Origin: Microbulbifer halophilus | GTDB lineage: Bacteria > Pseudomonadota > Gammaproteobacteria > Pseudomonadales > Cellvibrionaceae | DNA length: 45,122 nt | Direction: 5' to 3' | Assembly (NCBI RefSeq): GCF_026183675.1 | Contig: NZ_JAPIVK010000034.1 | Location: 1-45,122 of the forward strand | Shown: positions 26,559 to 36,646 of the stretch, piece by piece | Numbering within the stretch: the first letter of the stretch is position 1 | How the letters are laid out: every line of letters starts with the position of its first letter | Notes under the pieces: generated by a model | What the model saw: only the letters and a program-made list of their open reading frames with translations | Databases searched by the model: none | Told to the model about the DNA's origin: nothing | Position numbers and translations under genes: made by a program

Positions 26559-27398
26559 CTAAAGACCGAGATATTTAGCGTGAAAACGCAGGTGCTCGCC
26601 GATAAAGCTGGCGATAAAGTAGTAGCTGTGGTCGTAACCTTCATGGCGCCTCAATTGCAGCGGATAGTCGCTGGCAGCGGCCGCTGCTTCCAGGGCTTCC
26701 GGTTTCAGTTGCTCGACAAGGAAATTGTCCGCTTCGCCCTGGTCCACCAGCGCCGGCACTCTGTCATCTGCATCCCGCATCAACAGACTGGTGTCATACT
26801 GCGCCCACTCGGCGGTATCCTCTCCCAGGTAGGCCGCAAAGGCCTTTTTGCCCCAGGGGCAGTTCACCGGGTTGGCGATGGGACTGAACGCGGACACCGA
26901 GCGATAGCGCTGCGGGTTGCGCAGCGCCAGCACCAGCGCGCCGTGGCCGCCCATGGAGTGGCCGGCGATCGAGCGCACGGTGGCGACGGGGAACACGGAT
27001 TCCACCAGGTGCGGCAGCTCGTCCAGCACATAGTCGTACATGCGGTAGTGGCGATTCCACGGCGCCTGGGTCGCGTTGACGTAAAAGCCGGCGCCCTGGC
27101 CCAGGTCGTAGGCCTCATCGTCCGCCACCGTTTCGCCGCGGGGGCTGGTGTCCGGAGCCACCAGTGCCATGCCCAGCTGCGCGGCCATCTGCTGTGCGCC
27201 GGCCTTCTGCATAAAGTTCTCATCGGTGCAGGTCAGGCCCGACAGCCAGTAGAGTGCCGGCACCTTCTGGCCGCCCGCCGCCTGGGGCGGCAGGTAGATG
27301 GCGAAGCGCATATCGCAGTTGAGCACTTCGGAGCGGTGGCGGTACTGCTTGTGCCAACCGCCGAAGCTTTTGTTGCTGCTCAGGTTTTCAATGGTCAT
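26559..27398 (-). CDS. fghA: S-formylglutathione hydrolase
   Basis: 279 residues, the normal length. It is an esterase-D alpha/beta hydrolase that splits S-formylglutathione to formate and glutathione in the cytoplasm, the second step of formaldehyde detoxification. The nucleophile elbow [10 protein letters not shown] has Ser148; the other triad members are Asp224 (GEADNF) and His257 (YDHSYYF). It starts 12 bases after the stop of the S-(hydroxymethyl)glutathione dehydrogenase gene on the same strand, so the two steps are co-transcribed. The assignment is firm. Confidence 0.95.
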   Translation of the reverse strand: MTIENLSSNKSFGGWHKQYRHRSEVLNCDMRFAIYLPPQAAGGQKVPALYWLSGLTCTDENFMQKAGAQQMAAQLGMALVAPDTSPRGETVADDEAYDLGQGAGFYVNATQAPWNRHYRMYDYVLDELPHLVESVFPVATVRSIAGHSMGGHGALVLALRNPQRYRSVSAFSPIANPVNCPWGKKAFAAYLGEDTAEWAQYDTSLLMRDADDRVPALVDQGEADNFLVEQLKPEALEAAAAASDYPLQLRRHEGYDHSYYFIASFIGEHLRFHAKYLGL

Positions 27399-27410
27399 CG
27401 CAGGCTCCGG

Positions 27411-29546
<2,136 letters not shown>

Positions 29547-29630
29547 ATAATCCCTGAGCAATGGGGCGGGGGACGACAGGCGCAGCGGAGTGGTTGAGTG
29601 CTGACTTTGACAGGAAGGAATCATTCTGAG

Positions 29631-29650
29631 ATAGTTATCATGATAACTAT
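29631..29650. promoter_or_regulatory. Perfect 20-bp palindrome, MarR-type operator
   Basis: ATAGTTATCATGATAACTAT is a perfect palindrome directly in front of the ribosome binding site (GGAGG, 29651-29655) of the ABM-domain gene. The operon encodes a MarR-family repressor (30595), whose dimers bind palindromes of this size, so autoregulation is the natural reading. Confidence 0.75.
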
Positions 29651-29660
29651 GGAGGTTTCT

Positions 29661-29954
29661 GTGAACGATCATCTTTTTGTCATTGCCAAAATAACCCCGA
29701 AGTCCGAGTACTACTCGGTTGCCAGGGAAGCCATTCTGGGCATTGTTTCCCAGACGCGATCTGAAGCCGGTTGTAAAGCTTTCCATCTGCATGAGGACAG
29801 CGACGGTGGCACTCTCTTCCTTTACGAGGAGTGGAGTGACGAGGGGGCTCTGGAAGAGCACTACCGCCAGAATTATACGAGAGCGGTGTTTGAGCAGTAT
29901 AAGGAGTGGCTTGCCACTCCCGTTGAAGTAACCAAAATGCGGAGGGTTGCCTGA
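29661..29954 (+). CDS. Antibiotic biosynthesis monooxygenase (ABM)-domain protein
   Basis: 97 residues from GTG 29661, which has GGAGG five bases upstream; a longer reading would start within the operator. The ferredoxin-like ABM fold is recognisable: LFVIAKITPKSEYYSVAREA, then GCKAFHLHED and FLYEEWSDEGALEEHYR. Members are dimeric, cytoplasmic, cofactor-poor monooxygenases or quinone/haem-related enzymes of the YgiN class. First gene of a four-gene operon with an isochorismatase-like hydrolase, a MarR repressor and a small membrane protein. Its stop overlaps the next ATG by one base. A role in quinone or aromatic stress is plausible. Confidence 0.82.
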   Translation: MNDHLFVIAKITPKSEYYSVAREAILGIVSQTRSEAGCKAFHLHEDSDGGTLFLYEEWSDEGALEEHYRQNYTRAVFEQYKEWLATPVEVTKMRRVA

Positions 29955-30595
29955 TGAAAGAGACCGCCATGCAGCATCCCGTCAGGGATCGCTCGGCCAT
30001 CGTATTCATTGAGTTCCAACGCGAATGGGTATCGGAGGCCGGCCGGCTGCGGCGGCTTCTGGTGAAGGACGACGGGCACTTCCAGCAGGCAGTCGATCGG
30101 GCGGCGTCCCTGCTCGCGAGCGCCCGTGCAGAGGGCTTTCGCGTGGCCCATGCCCCGCTCGATCTGCGCCGCGACCCGAACTACAGGCTGTTTGGCGGGG
30201 GGCGCGATGTAATCGGTCTCAGGCGTGCGATCCCGAACGCCGGCACCTGGACGGATGAGGGGGCGGAATTCGTAGAGCCCTTTGTACCCCGGCAGGATGA
30301 GTTTGTCGCGGCAGGTAGGTCCGGGGCGAGTGTTCTCAAGAACTCGACCCTGGATCCTTACCTTCGCAACAATGATGTCCGGACATTGTTCCTGGCCGGT
30401 TTCGCAACACATGTCTGCGTTGAGTCCACGCTGCGCGAGGCGCATGATCTCGGATACAACGCCTATCTTGTGTCCGATGCCTGTGCCGCATTTGAAGAAA
30501 GCCAGCATGAACACGTACTGGACCATGTTGTCCATCACTTTGGGGGCGCCGTCGCGACAGACGACCTGATCGCCCAGATGCGTGGGGCATCCTGA
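29954..30595 (+). CDS. Isochorismatase-like cysteine hydrolase with substituted catalytic residues
   Basis: 213 residues. It has the Rossmann-like fold of cysteine hydrolases, with the nucleophile Cys155 in THVCVESTLREA. In the family the triad is Asp-Lys-Cys. Here the N-terminal acid is Glu20 (FIEFQREW), as in one known subgroup, and the lysine position appears to be Arg122 (AAGRSGA). Activity may be altered or restricted. The start overlaps the ABM stop, and the stop overlaps the MarR start, so all three are translationally coupled. The substrate is unknown; amides and carbamoyl compounds are typical for the family. Confidence 0.82.
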   Translation: MKETAMQHPVRDRSAIVFIEFQREWVSEAGRLRRLLVKDDGHFQQAVDRAASLLASARAEGFRVAHAPLDLRRDPNYRLFGGGRDVIGLRRAIPNAGTWTDEGAEFVEPFVPRQDEFVAAGRSGASVLKNSTLDPYLRNNDVRTLFLAGFATHVCVESTLREAHDLGYNAYLVSDACAAFEESQHEHVLDHVVHHFGGAVATDDLIAQMRGAS

Positions 30596-31044
30596 TGTTC
30601 TTCCTGAAAGAACTCCCGTCGCGCGAGATGATGGAGCGCTACGGGTCGCGCTATCCTGAAATGAATGTGAATGCCGTCAGTGATGCGCTCGTCATGATGC
30701 GTCGGGCCAGCCTGCTGATCCGTGAGCTGGAGGCATATTTCGCCCGCTTCGATCTCTCACTCCTTCGCTTTCTCATTCTTATCATCATTGATCGCGAGCC
30801 GGGAAAGGAGGCGTTGACAATGGGAGAAATCAAGGAGCGTGTCGATGTCTCGAAACCGGTCATGACTCGGACAATAAAGACACTTGATAGCGATGGCCTA
30901 GTCGCTGTCTCTCATAGGGGGGCAGATCGGCGGTCGAAACTTGTCCTATTGACAGAAAGCGGAAGACGCACGCTCGACAAAGTGTTGCCCGGATATTTCG
31001 AGCTGATCGGAAACTTCATGGGAGCAGGCGATGGCTCCTCGTAA
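30595..31044 (+). CDS. MarR-family transcriptional repressor
   Basis: 149 residues. The winged helix-turn-helix spans about 60-120: MGEIKERVDVSKPVMTRTIK (recognition helix), SDGLVAVSHRGADRRS (wing with the conserved DRR pattern), LTESGRRTL. The long N-terminal helix contains the dimer region. It probably represses this operon by binding the perfect palindrome at 29631. The start (ATG 30595) overlaps the preceding stop by one base. Confidence 0.9.
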   Translation: MFFLKELPSREMMERYGSRYPEMNVNAVSDALVMMRRASLLIRELEAYFARFDLSLLRFLILIIIDREPGKEALTMGEIKERVDVSKPVMTRTIKTLDSDGLVAVSHRGADRRSKLVLLTESGRRTLDKVLPGYFELIGNFMGAGDGSS

Positions 31045-31231
31045 ACTGTTGCGCACGGGCCTGGTTTGGCTTTGCGTCTATCCCCTGGTAACGATTGGCC
31101 TGGTCGCGCTGAACCTGGTAGCGCCGACGATACCATTAGCTCTGAAGACGCTAATCCTTACCCTGGTCCTGGTGCCACTCCTTAATCTGTACATCGGCCC
31201 TCTCGCTGTAGCGCTGTTGCCAGAGAGGTGA
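31031..31231 (+). CDS. Small two-helix membrane protein
   Basis: 66 residues, overlapping the end of the MarR gene by 14 bases. Two hydrophobic segments (about 8-30 and 36-62) separated by a short Pro turn make it an inner-membrane hairpin. No recognised family; similar small proteins often end MarR-controlled stress operons. The tight overlap supports its being a real gene in this operon. Confidence 0.6.
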   Translation: MAPRKLLRTGLVWLCVYPLVTIGLVALNLVAPTIPLALKTLILTLVLVPLLNLYIGPLAVALLPER

Positions 31232-31280
31232 GAGAGCGACGGTTAACCCGGATTCGCCGAACTGGCGCTTTTACACAAAA

Positions 31281-31297
31281 ATGATATAAAGTATCTT
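31281..31297. promoter_or_regulatory. Weak candidate Zur box before the S46 peptidase
   Basis: ATGATATAAAGTATCTT shares 13 of 17 bases with the 41094 site and 11 of 16 fixed consensus positions. It lies 117 bases upstream of the peptidase start. Single sites of this quality can arise by chance. Confidence 0.3.
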
Positions 31298-31413
31298 TCT
31301 GGTGCCAGGAAAGGACGCCTGTAGTGGATCGGGTGAAGGAATCCCAAGGTGCTATCCGCCTGCGCCGAGAGTTATGTAGAATCTCTTGAGTATAAAAAAA
31401 GACCGGAGTAATC

Positions 31414-33627
31414 ATGAAAACAAAACATCCCGCTGTACTGGCCGCAGCCGCGCTGCTTGCCGGTGCTGCCCACGCCGCACCGGCAGATAACAGTATTTCC
31501 ACCGAGGGCATGTGGCAGCCGCACCAGCTGCCGGAGCTCTCCGATGAGTTGCGCAGCCTGGGGCTGGAACTGGACCCGGAGAGCATGACCGAGCTCACCG
31601 ACTTCCCGATGAATGCGGTGATCAGCCTGGGTGGCTGTTCCGCGTCTTTCGTCTCCCCAAAAGGCCTGGTGATTACCAATCACCACTGCGCCTACGGTTC
31701 CATTTCCTACAACTCCACCGAGGACCGGGACCTGCTGGCCAACGGCTTTCTTGCCGGAGACCTGTCCGGGGAGCTGCCGGCGGCGCCGGGATCGCGCGTC
31801 TATGTGACCGTGTCCATGGACGAGGTGACCGACAAGGTCAACAGCCGCCTGTCCGACGATATGGACGGCGCCGCGCGCTTTGCGGCCATTGAAGACGCAG
31901 AGAAATCGCTGGTGGCGGAATGCGAAAAAGACCCGGGGCACCGCTGCGAGGTGTACAGCTACTACGGCGGCCTCAACTACTACCTGGTCAAGCAACTGGA
32001 AATTCGCGACGTGCGGCTGGTGCACGCGCCGGCGTCTTCCATCGGCAAGTTCGGCGGTGATATCGATAACTGGATGTGGCCTCGCCACACCGGCGACTAC
32101 GCCTTCTACCGTGCCTATGTGGGGAAGGACGGCAGCCCCGCGGATTATTCTGAAGACAATGTGCCCTACAAGCCCAAACACTACCTGCCGGTGGCGGCCA
32201 AGGGGCCGGAGGAGGGCGACTTCGTGATGGTGGCCGGCTATCCCGGCAGTACCAATCGCTATCGCACTGCGCAGGAGGTGAAGAGCAACTTCGACTGGTA
32301 CTACCCGACCATGCAGAAGGTGCTGAAGGAGTGGTCGCAGACCATCGCTGCGGCCACTGCCGACAACAAGGATGCGGAGCTGAAATACGCCAGCCTGGTG
32401 GCGAGACTGAACAACTATTCCAAGAATTTCACCGGCATGATGGAGGGCTATCAGCGCAGTGATCTGCTGCAGCGCAAACACAAACTGGAAAAGGACCTTC
32501 AGGCCTGGGTGGAATCGGACAAAGCCCGTCGGGAAAAATACCAATCCACCATCGACGAACTGGATGCGCTGGTTGCGGAAAAACAATCCACCCGCGAGCG
32601 GGACCTGGCATTGGACTATATGGATCGCTCCGCCATGCTCGGCGCGGCGCGCAAGCTGTACCGGCTGGCAATGGAGAGCGAAAAGCCGGATGCCGAGCGC
32701 GAACCGGGCTATCAGGAACGGGACCTGACTCGCTTTACCGAGGGCCAGAAACGCATCGAGCGCAGCTTCCACCCGGCGGTGGACAAGCAGATCTGGCTCT
32801 ATTTCCTGCAACGCTATGGGGCACTGCCGGAGAAACAACGTATCGCCAGTTTTGATGAATTCCTGAACATCGACGCTGGAAACAGCGACCTGGATGCGGC
32901 GCTCGACAAAATGTATGCCGAAACTGAACTGACCGATACCGATGCGCGCCTGGCCTGGATAGGCAAGGAGCCGGAGGATTTCGCCAACAGCGAGGATCCG
33001 TTTATCCAGCTGGCAGTGGCCGTGTACGACGAGATGCTCGCCCGGGAAGAACAGGAAAAGTCGATGGAAGGACGCTTTGCCCAATTGCGCCCGCAGTACA
33101 TGGCGCTGCTGATCGACTACTATCGCACCGCTGGCAAGCCGGTCTACCCGGATGCCAACAGCTCCCTGCGTGTGACCTACGGCCAGGTAAAAGGCTACAC
33201 ACCGCCCGCCGGCACTATCACCGAAGTGGCCGATGGCAATGACGGTGAGGACAGCTTTGTGCCCTTTACCACGCTGCGTGGTATTCAGGCCAAGTATACC
33301 GGCGAGGATCCCTTCGATGCGCCAGAGGCACTGCTCACTGCCATCGATGAAAAAGATTTTGGCCGCTACTACGACAAGCAGCTGAACTCGGTACCGGTCA
33401 ACTTCCTCAGCACCCTGGATATCACAGGCGGCAATTCCGGTTCACCCACCATGAACGGCCGCGGCGAACTGGTAGGGCTGGTATTTGACGGCACCTATGA
33501 CAGCATCAATGCGGACTGGGATTTCACCGACAATACCCGGGCCATCCATGTGGATATCGCCTATATACTGTGGGTGATGGAAAATATCGACGGCGCCGGT
33601 TACCTGGTGCAGGAGATGGGCTTGTAG
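31414..33627 (+). CDS. S46-family dipeptidyl-peptidase (DPP7-like)
   Basis: 737 residues. A signal peptide ends at residue 22 (GAAHAA). S46 landmarks: TNHHC with the catalytic His at 90/91, the GGDIDNW region with Asp216/Asp218, and the nucleophile Ser675 in GGNSGSP. Eighteen residues after Ser675 is Gly693 (LVFDG). The equivalent residue is Gly in DPP7 and Arg in DPP11, so a preference for hydrophobic residues at P1, not Asp/Glu, is predicted. The enzyme would act in the periplasm, removing dipeptides from oligopeptides as a nutrient-scavenging step. It is not in an operon. Confidence 0.93.
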   Translation: MKTKHPAVLAAAALLAGAAHAAPADNSISTEGMWQPHQLPELSDELRSLGLELDPESMTELTDFPMNAVISLGGCSASFVSPKGLVITNHHCAYGSISYNSTEDRDLLANGFLAGDLSGELPAAPGSRVYVTVSMDEVTDKVNSRLSDDMDGAARFAAIEDAEKSLVAECEKDPGHRCEVYSYYGGLNYYLVKQLEIRDVRLVHAPASSIGKFGGDIDNWMWPRHTGDYAFYRAYVGKDGSPADYSEDNVPYKPKHYLPVAAKGPEEGDFVMVAGYPGSTNRYRTAQEVKSNFDWYYPTMQKVLKEWSQTIAAATADNKDAELKYASLVARLNNYSKNFTGMMEGYQRSDLLQRKHKLEKDLQAWVESDKARREKYQSTIDELDALVAEKQSTRERDLALDYMDRSAMLGAARKLYRLAMESEKPDAEREPGYQERDLTRFTEGQKRIERSFHPAVDKQIWLYFLQRYGALPEKQRIASFDEFLNIDAGNSDLDAALDKMYAETELTDTDARLAWIGKEPEDFANSEDPFIQLAVAVYDEMLAREEQEKSMEGRFAQLRPQYMALLIDYYRTAGKPVYPDANSSLRVTYGQVKGYTPPAGTITEVADGNDGEDSFVPFTTLRGIQAKYTGEDPFDAPEALLTAIDEKDFGRYYDKQLNSVPVNFLSTLDITGGNSGSPTMNGRGELVGLVFDGTYDSINADWDFTDNTRAIHVDIAYILWVMENIDGAGYLVQEMGL

Positions 33628-33691
33628 CCGGAAGCGCCGAGCTCTTTTCTATGGGGCGCTGAAGGCTTCAGCTCGGCCAGCGGGCTGCTGC

Positions 33692-33806
33692 AAGGTTCGC
33701 CCCTGCAACGCGATTATCGCCATACTGGCGAAGGTCGGAATCCGGGCGTCCCCTGACTGGATTCCGGCATACGCCGGAATGACGACGGGGTGTAGGGGCG
33801 AACCTT
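33692..33806. repeat. 115-bp MITE-like element with terminal inverted repeats
   Basis: AAGGTTCGCCCCTGCA (33692-33707) and TGTAGGGGCGAACCTT (33791-33806) are inverted copies at 15 of 16. Inside, ATTCCGGC-ATAC-GCCGGAAT (33761-33780) is the common GGATTCCGGC...GCCGGAATGACG palindrome found in many proteobacterial intergenic regions. No coding capacity. It lies between the S46 gene and the DUF3299 gene, both of which end at its flanks. Confidence 0.75.
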
Positions 33807-33827
33807 GTACTCGCCCAACCTCGGTGG

Positions 33828-34472
33828 TCACTCCTCGTACGGATAAATCCGCCCGACCTCCATACGGTAAGCCGCCGCACCCTGCTCGGTGTCCGTGGGC
33901 AGCGTGCGCAACTCCCCCTCCACATGAAAGGGATCGTACAGAAACTCCACCTTAACCCCCTGCGGAAAGTCGGCGTAAATCACCTGATTGGGCGGCGGTG
34001 GCGGCAGGTGAATACAGGCGCCGAAGTAGGGCACCAGCAGGAAGCGGGTGATCTTCTGCGCCTCGTCGAATTCCAGCGGCACCACGAACCCGGGAATGCG
34101 CACCTGCTGGCGGTCGTACTCCGGCTTGATACGGGTGGAGGTCAGAGCCTGTTGGTAGCGGCTCTCTTTATCCGTCTCTTCGGAATTGGCCAGCTCGCCG
34201 GGGATCTGATCCCCCGCGGATCCCTCGGCGATGGTATCCAGGTAATCCGGCGGGTTGAGCAATGCGTCCAGATCCTCCTTTGGGATCAGCTCCTCCCACT
34301 TCACATCCCGGTACACTGTTTCCGCGGCTTCGGGGGCCGGATCGGTTTCCTGCAGGGACGCAGCGGCAGGTTCCAGGGCCTGGGTGGCGTTTCCATCCGG
34401 CTCGGCGCAGCCTGCCACCAATACGGTGCCGAAAAGCAACACGCGGGGAAATACGGCAATAGACATAGGCAT
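33828..34472 (-). CDS. DUF3299 lipoprotein (ZrgE-like zinc-uptake component)
   Basis: 214 residues from ATG 34472 (an ATG at 34466 is also possible; neither has a good ribosome binding site). The lipoprotein signal has lipobox VAGC, with Cys22. Residues about 110-214 are the DUF3299 domain, with its unmistakable GACIHLPPPPPNQ (Cys153, His155). The middle (35-105) is an acidic, flexible linker. It is an envelope protein, divergent from an ABC ATPase/permease pair across a Zur-like box. DUF3299, DUF2796 and this type of ABC transporter together make up the ZrgABCDE zinc system described in Vibrio cholerae. The DUF2796 member here is at 14947. Confidence 0.85.
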   Translation of the reverse strand: MPMSIAVFPRVLLFGTVLVAGCAEPDGNATQALEPAAASLQETDPAPEAAETVYRDVKWEELIPKEDLDALLNPPDYLDTIAEGSAGDQIPGELANSEETDKESRYQQALTSTRIKPEYDRQQVRIPGFVVPLEFDEAQKITRFLLVPYFGACIHLPPPPPNQVIYADFPQGVKVEFLYDPFHVEGELRTLPTDTEQGAAAYRMEVGRIYPYEE

Positions 34473-34497
34473 CAAATCGTGGGATTGTCATGTTTGA

Positions 34498-34517
34498 GAT
34501 ATGTTATATCATCAATG
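34498..34517. promoter_or_regulatory. Zur box between DUF3299 and the ABC transporter
   Basis: GATATGTTATATCATCAATG contains a complete left half-site of the Zur consensus (ATGTTATA, 8 of 8) and ATG-TTATAT-CAT, palindromic at 10 of 12. It lies 35-54 bases upstream of the ATPase start and about 26 bases from the divergent DUF3299 start, so it could control both. Confidence 0.65.
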
Positions 34518-34551
34518 CCTTGCTCGAAGAAATACCCGGAAAAGGTGACAG

Positions 34552-35262
34552 ATGAATGCACCGGTAACACAGCTGACCGGAGACGCCATCGCCGTGGAAC
34601 AGTTGCAGTTCTGTTACAGGTGCGGCCCTGCGGTACTGGATATTCCCCGCTGGTCGGTGCCGCGGGGCGGGCGGGTGTTTCTGCGCGGCCCGTCCGGTTC
34701 CGGCAAATCCACGCTACTCAACCTGCTGGCGGGCATACTGGCGGCGCAATCGCACCTGGAAGTGCTCGGCCAGCCGCTGGATGCGCTGTCCGGCCGCCGC
34801 CGGGATCGCTTTCGCGCGCGGCATATTGGCGTGGTGTTCCAGCAGTTCAACCTGATTCCCTACCTGAGCGTACTGGACAATCTGCGCCTCGCCGCACATT
34901 TCGGCAACTCTAGTGGCGATGTGCGCAGCCGTTCCACGGAACTGGTAGCACGATTGAAACTGGACGAGCACCTCCTGGAACGGCGCGCCGAACAACTGAG
35001 CGTCGGCCAGCAGCAGCGGGTCGCCATCGCCCGCGCGCTGATCAATCGTCCCCGGTTGCTGCTGGTGGATGAACCCACCTCCGCACTGGACCCGGAAGCC
35101 CGCGACGCTTTCGTACAATTGCTGATGCGCAGCTACCGCGACGTCGAAAATACGTTGGTGTTTGTCAGCCACGATATGGCGCTGGCGCGACACTTTTCGA
35201 TGGTGGCGGATATGCGCGAGTTGAACCGGGCCTGGAAAACGGAGAGCACGGATGCTTGCTAA
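34552..35262 (+). CDS. ABC transporter ATPase (LolD/MacB type, Zrg zinc system)
   Basis: 236 residues. Walker A GPSGSGKST (46-54), Q-loop VVFQQFN (94-100), signature LSVGQ (149-153), Walker B LLLVDEP with Asp173/Glu174, and switch His in VSHDMA. It belongs to the LolD/MacB class, not the ZnuC class. Its gene overlaps the following FtsX-type permease gene by 11 bases, so the two form one transporter. Divergent neighbour: DUF3299 lipoprotein. With the Zur-like box upstream, this is most likely the energising part of a zinc-acquisition complex, a role inferred from the Zrg comparison. Confidence 0.88.
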   Translation: MNAPVTQLTGDAIAVEQLQFCYRCGPAVLDIPRWSVPRGGRVFLRGPSGSGKSTLLNLLAGILAAQSHLEVLGQPLDALSGRRRDRFRARHIGVVFQQFNLIPYLSVLDNLRLAAHFGNSSGDVRSRSTELVARLKLDEHLLERRAEQLSVGQQQRVAIARALINRPRLLLVDEPTSALDPEARDAFVQLLMRSYRDVENTLVFVSHDMALARHFSMVADMRELNRAWKTESTDAC

Positions 35263-36457
35263 ACTGGCCTGGCACAGCCTGATGCACCGCAAGGGCAGCG
35301 TGCTGCTGGCGATTGTCTCTGTGGCTGTCAGCCTGTTTGTGCTACTCGGAGTGGAACAGATCCACAACCAGGCAAAACACAGCTTCAATCGCACCGTATC
35401 CGGGGTGGACCTGATTGTCGGCGCGCGCACCGGGCAACTGAACCTGCTGCTCTACAGCGTGTTTCGCATCGGCAGGCCCAGCAACAATATCTCCTGGCAG
35501 TCCTACCGCGATATCGCCAGCCGGCCGGAAGTGGCCTGGAGTATCCCGATCTCGCTGGGGGATTCCCACAAAGGTTACCGCGTGGTGGGAACCTCTACGC
35601 ATTTTTTCCGCCACTACCGCTACGGACAAAATCGATCACTGGCGCTGTCCAGTGGCCGGTCTTTCGCGGATACGCACGAGCTGGTGCTCGGTGCAGAGGT
35701 GGCGCAGAAGCTTGACTATAAGACGGGTGGTTCCCTGGTACTGGCCCATGGGCTGGGTAGCACCAGTTTCCAACTGCACGACGAATACCCGTTTACGGTC
35801 ACCGGCATTCTCGAGCCCACCGGTACGCCAGTGGATCGCGCTCTCTATATCAGCCTGGAAGGCATGGAGGCGATACACAGCAACGGGCCAGCGAACGATG
35901 AACTGATACCCGAAAGCATCACCGCCTTTATGCTGGGGCTGGATTCTCCGGTGACCACCTTTCAGTTACAGCGACAGATCGACGAGTACCGCGATGAGCC
36001 GCTGCTGGCAATCCTCCCCGGTGTGGCGCTGTCGCAACTGTGGCAGATGTTGAGCACGGTGGAGAATGTATTGTTGCTGATATCTGCGATGGTGGTGCTG
36101 ACATCCCTGCTGGGGCTCTGCATCATGTTGCTTACGTCCATGCGCGAACGCCGGCGGGAAATGGCCCTGTTGCGCACGATCGGTGCCGGGCCCACTCAAC
36201 TGTTTCTGCTGGTGCAGTTGGAGGCGTTATTGGTAGTTCTGTTGGGTATGACCGTCGCTTTCGCCACGCTGCTTGGTGGGCTGCGGCTTGTGGAGCCGGT
36301 ATTGGCTGAACGTTATGGTATCTATCTGGCGGAATCGCTGGTAACAGGGCGGACACCAGTCCTGCTCGCCGGGATACTTGCCGCCACCCTGCTCGTGGCG
36401 ACGATACCGGCGCTGGGAGCCTATCTCCAGTCGCCCAATCGCGATCTGCAGGCCTGA
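35252..36457 (+). CDS. FtsX/MacB-type ABC permease (Zrg zinc system)
   Basis: 401 residues. One N-terminal membrane helix (about 17-36), a large periplasmic domain (about 40-270) and three C-terminal helices (about 275-300, 320-345 and 365-390) give the MacB/LolCE topology. The cytoplasmic coupling segment RERRREMALLRTIGAGPTQL, typical of FtsX-like permeases, follows the second helix. Such transporters usually act mechanically on envelope proteins rather than passing a substrate through the membrane. Here it may drive the ZrgA/DUF3299 envelope proteins. Translationally coupled to its ATPase. Confidence 0.88.
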   Translation: MLAKLAWHSLMHRKGSVLLAIVSVAVSLFVLLGVEQIHNQAKHSFNRTVSGVDLIVGARTGQLNLLLYSVFRIGRPSNNISWQSYRDIASRPEVAWSIPISLGDSHKGYRVVGTSTHFFRHYRYGQNRSLALSSGRSFADTHELVLGAEVAQKLDYKTGGSLVLAHGLGSTSFQLHDEYPFTVTGILEPTGTPVDRALYISLEGMEAIHSNGPANDELIPESITAFMLGLDSPVTTFQLQRQIDEYRDEPLLAILPGVALSQLWQMLSTVENVLLLISAMVVLTSLLGLCIMLLTSMRERRREMALLRTIGAGPTQLFLLVQLEALLVVLLGMTVAFATLLGGLRLVEPVLAERYGIYLAESLVTGRTPVLLAGILAATLLVATIPALGAYLQSPNRDLQA

Positions 36458-36485
36458 CGGCGTCGCCCCTCTACTGGCTGCTCCC

Positions 36486-36501
36486 GAACACGGCGGTGTT
36501 C
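36486..36501. terminator. Hairpin after the ABC operon
   Basis: GAACAC-GGCG-GTGTTC is a perfect 6-bp stem with a 4-base loop, 28 bases after the permease stop. There is no T-run. Similar in shape to the hairpin at 45102. It could end the zinc ABC transcript. Confidence 0.35.
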
Positions 36502-36617
36502 AGTCTGTCACCCCATACTTGTGGGTAGCGCCGGGGTGATCGCTGCTGTTGGCGGGTTGCTCCAGGTTGTGCAGATGCGTCGGTGCAGTACTTGAGAGCA
36601 TTTGAACACTGCCCGTA

Positions 36618-36634
36618 GGCTCGACAGTCGAGCC
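36618..36634. terminator. Perfect hairpin after the nitronate-monooxygenase-like gene
   Basis: GGCTCGAC-A-GTCGAGCC, two perfect 8-base arms around one base, is located 13 bases past the stop on the minus strand. As RNA the tight loop would open by a few pairs. No T-tract; it could also be a binding site. Confidence 0.35.
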
Positions 36635-36646
36635 CCGGAGCGTCGG

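Noticed and set aside
31372..33084. Long minus-strand open frame opposite the S46 peptidase
   Set aside because: Antisense of a clear enzyme with catalytic residues on the other strand; no ribosome binding site.
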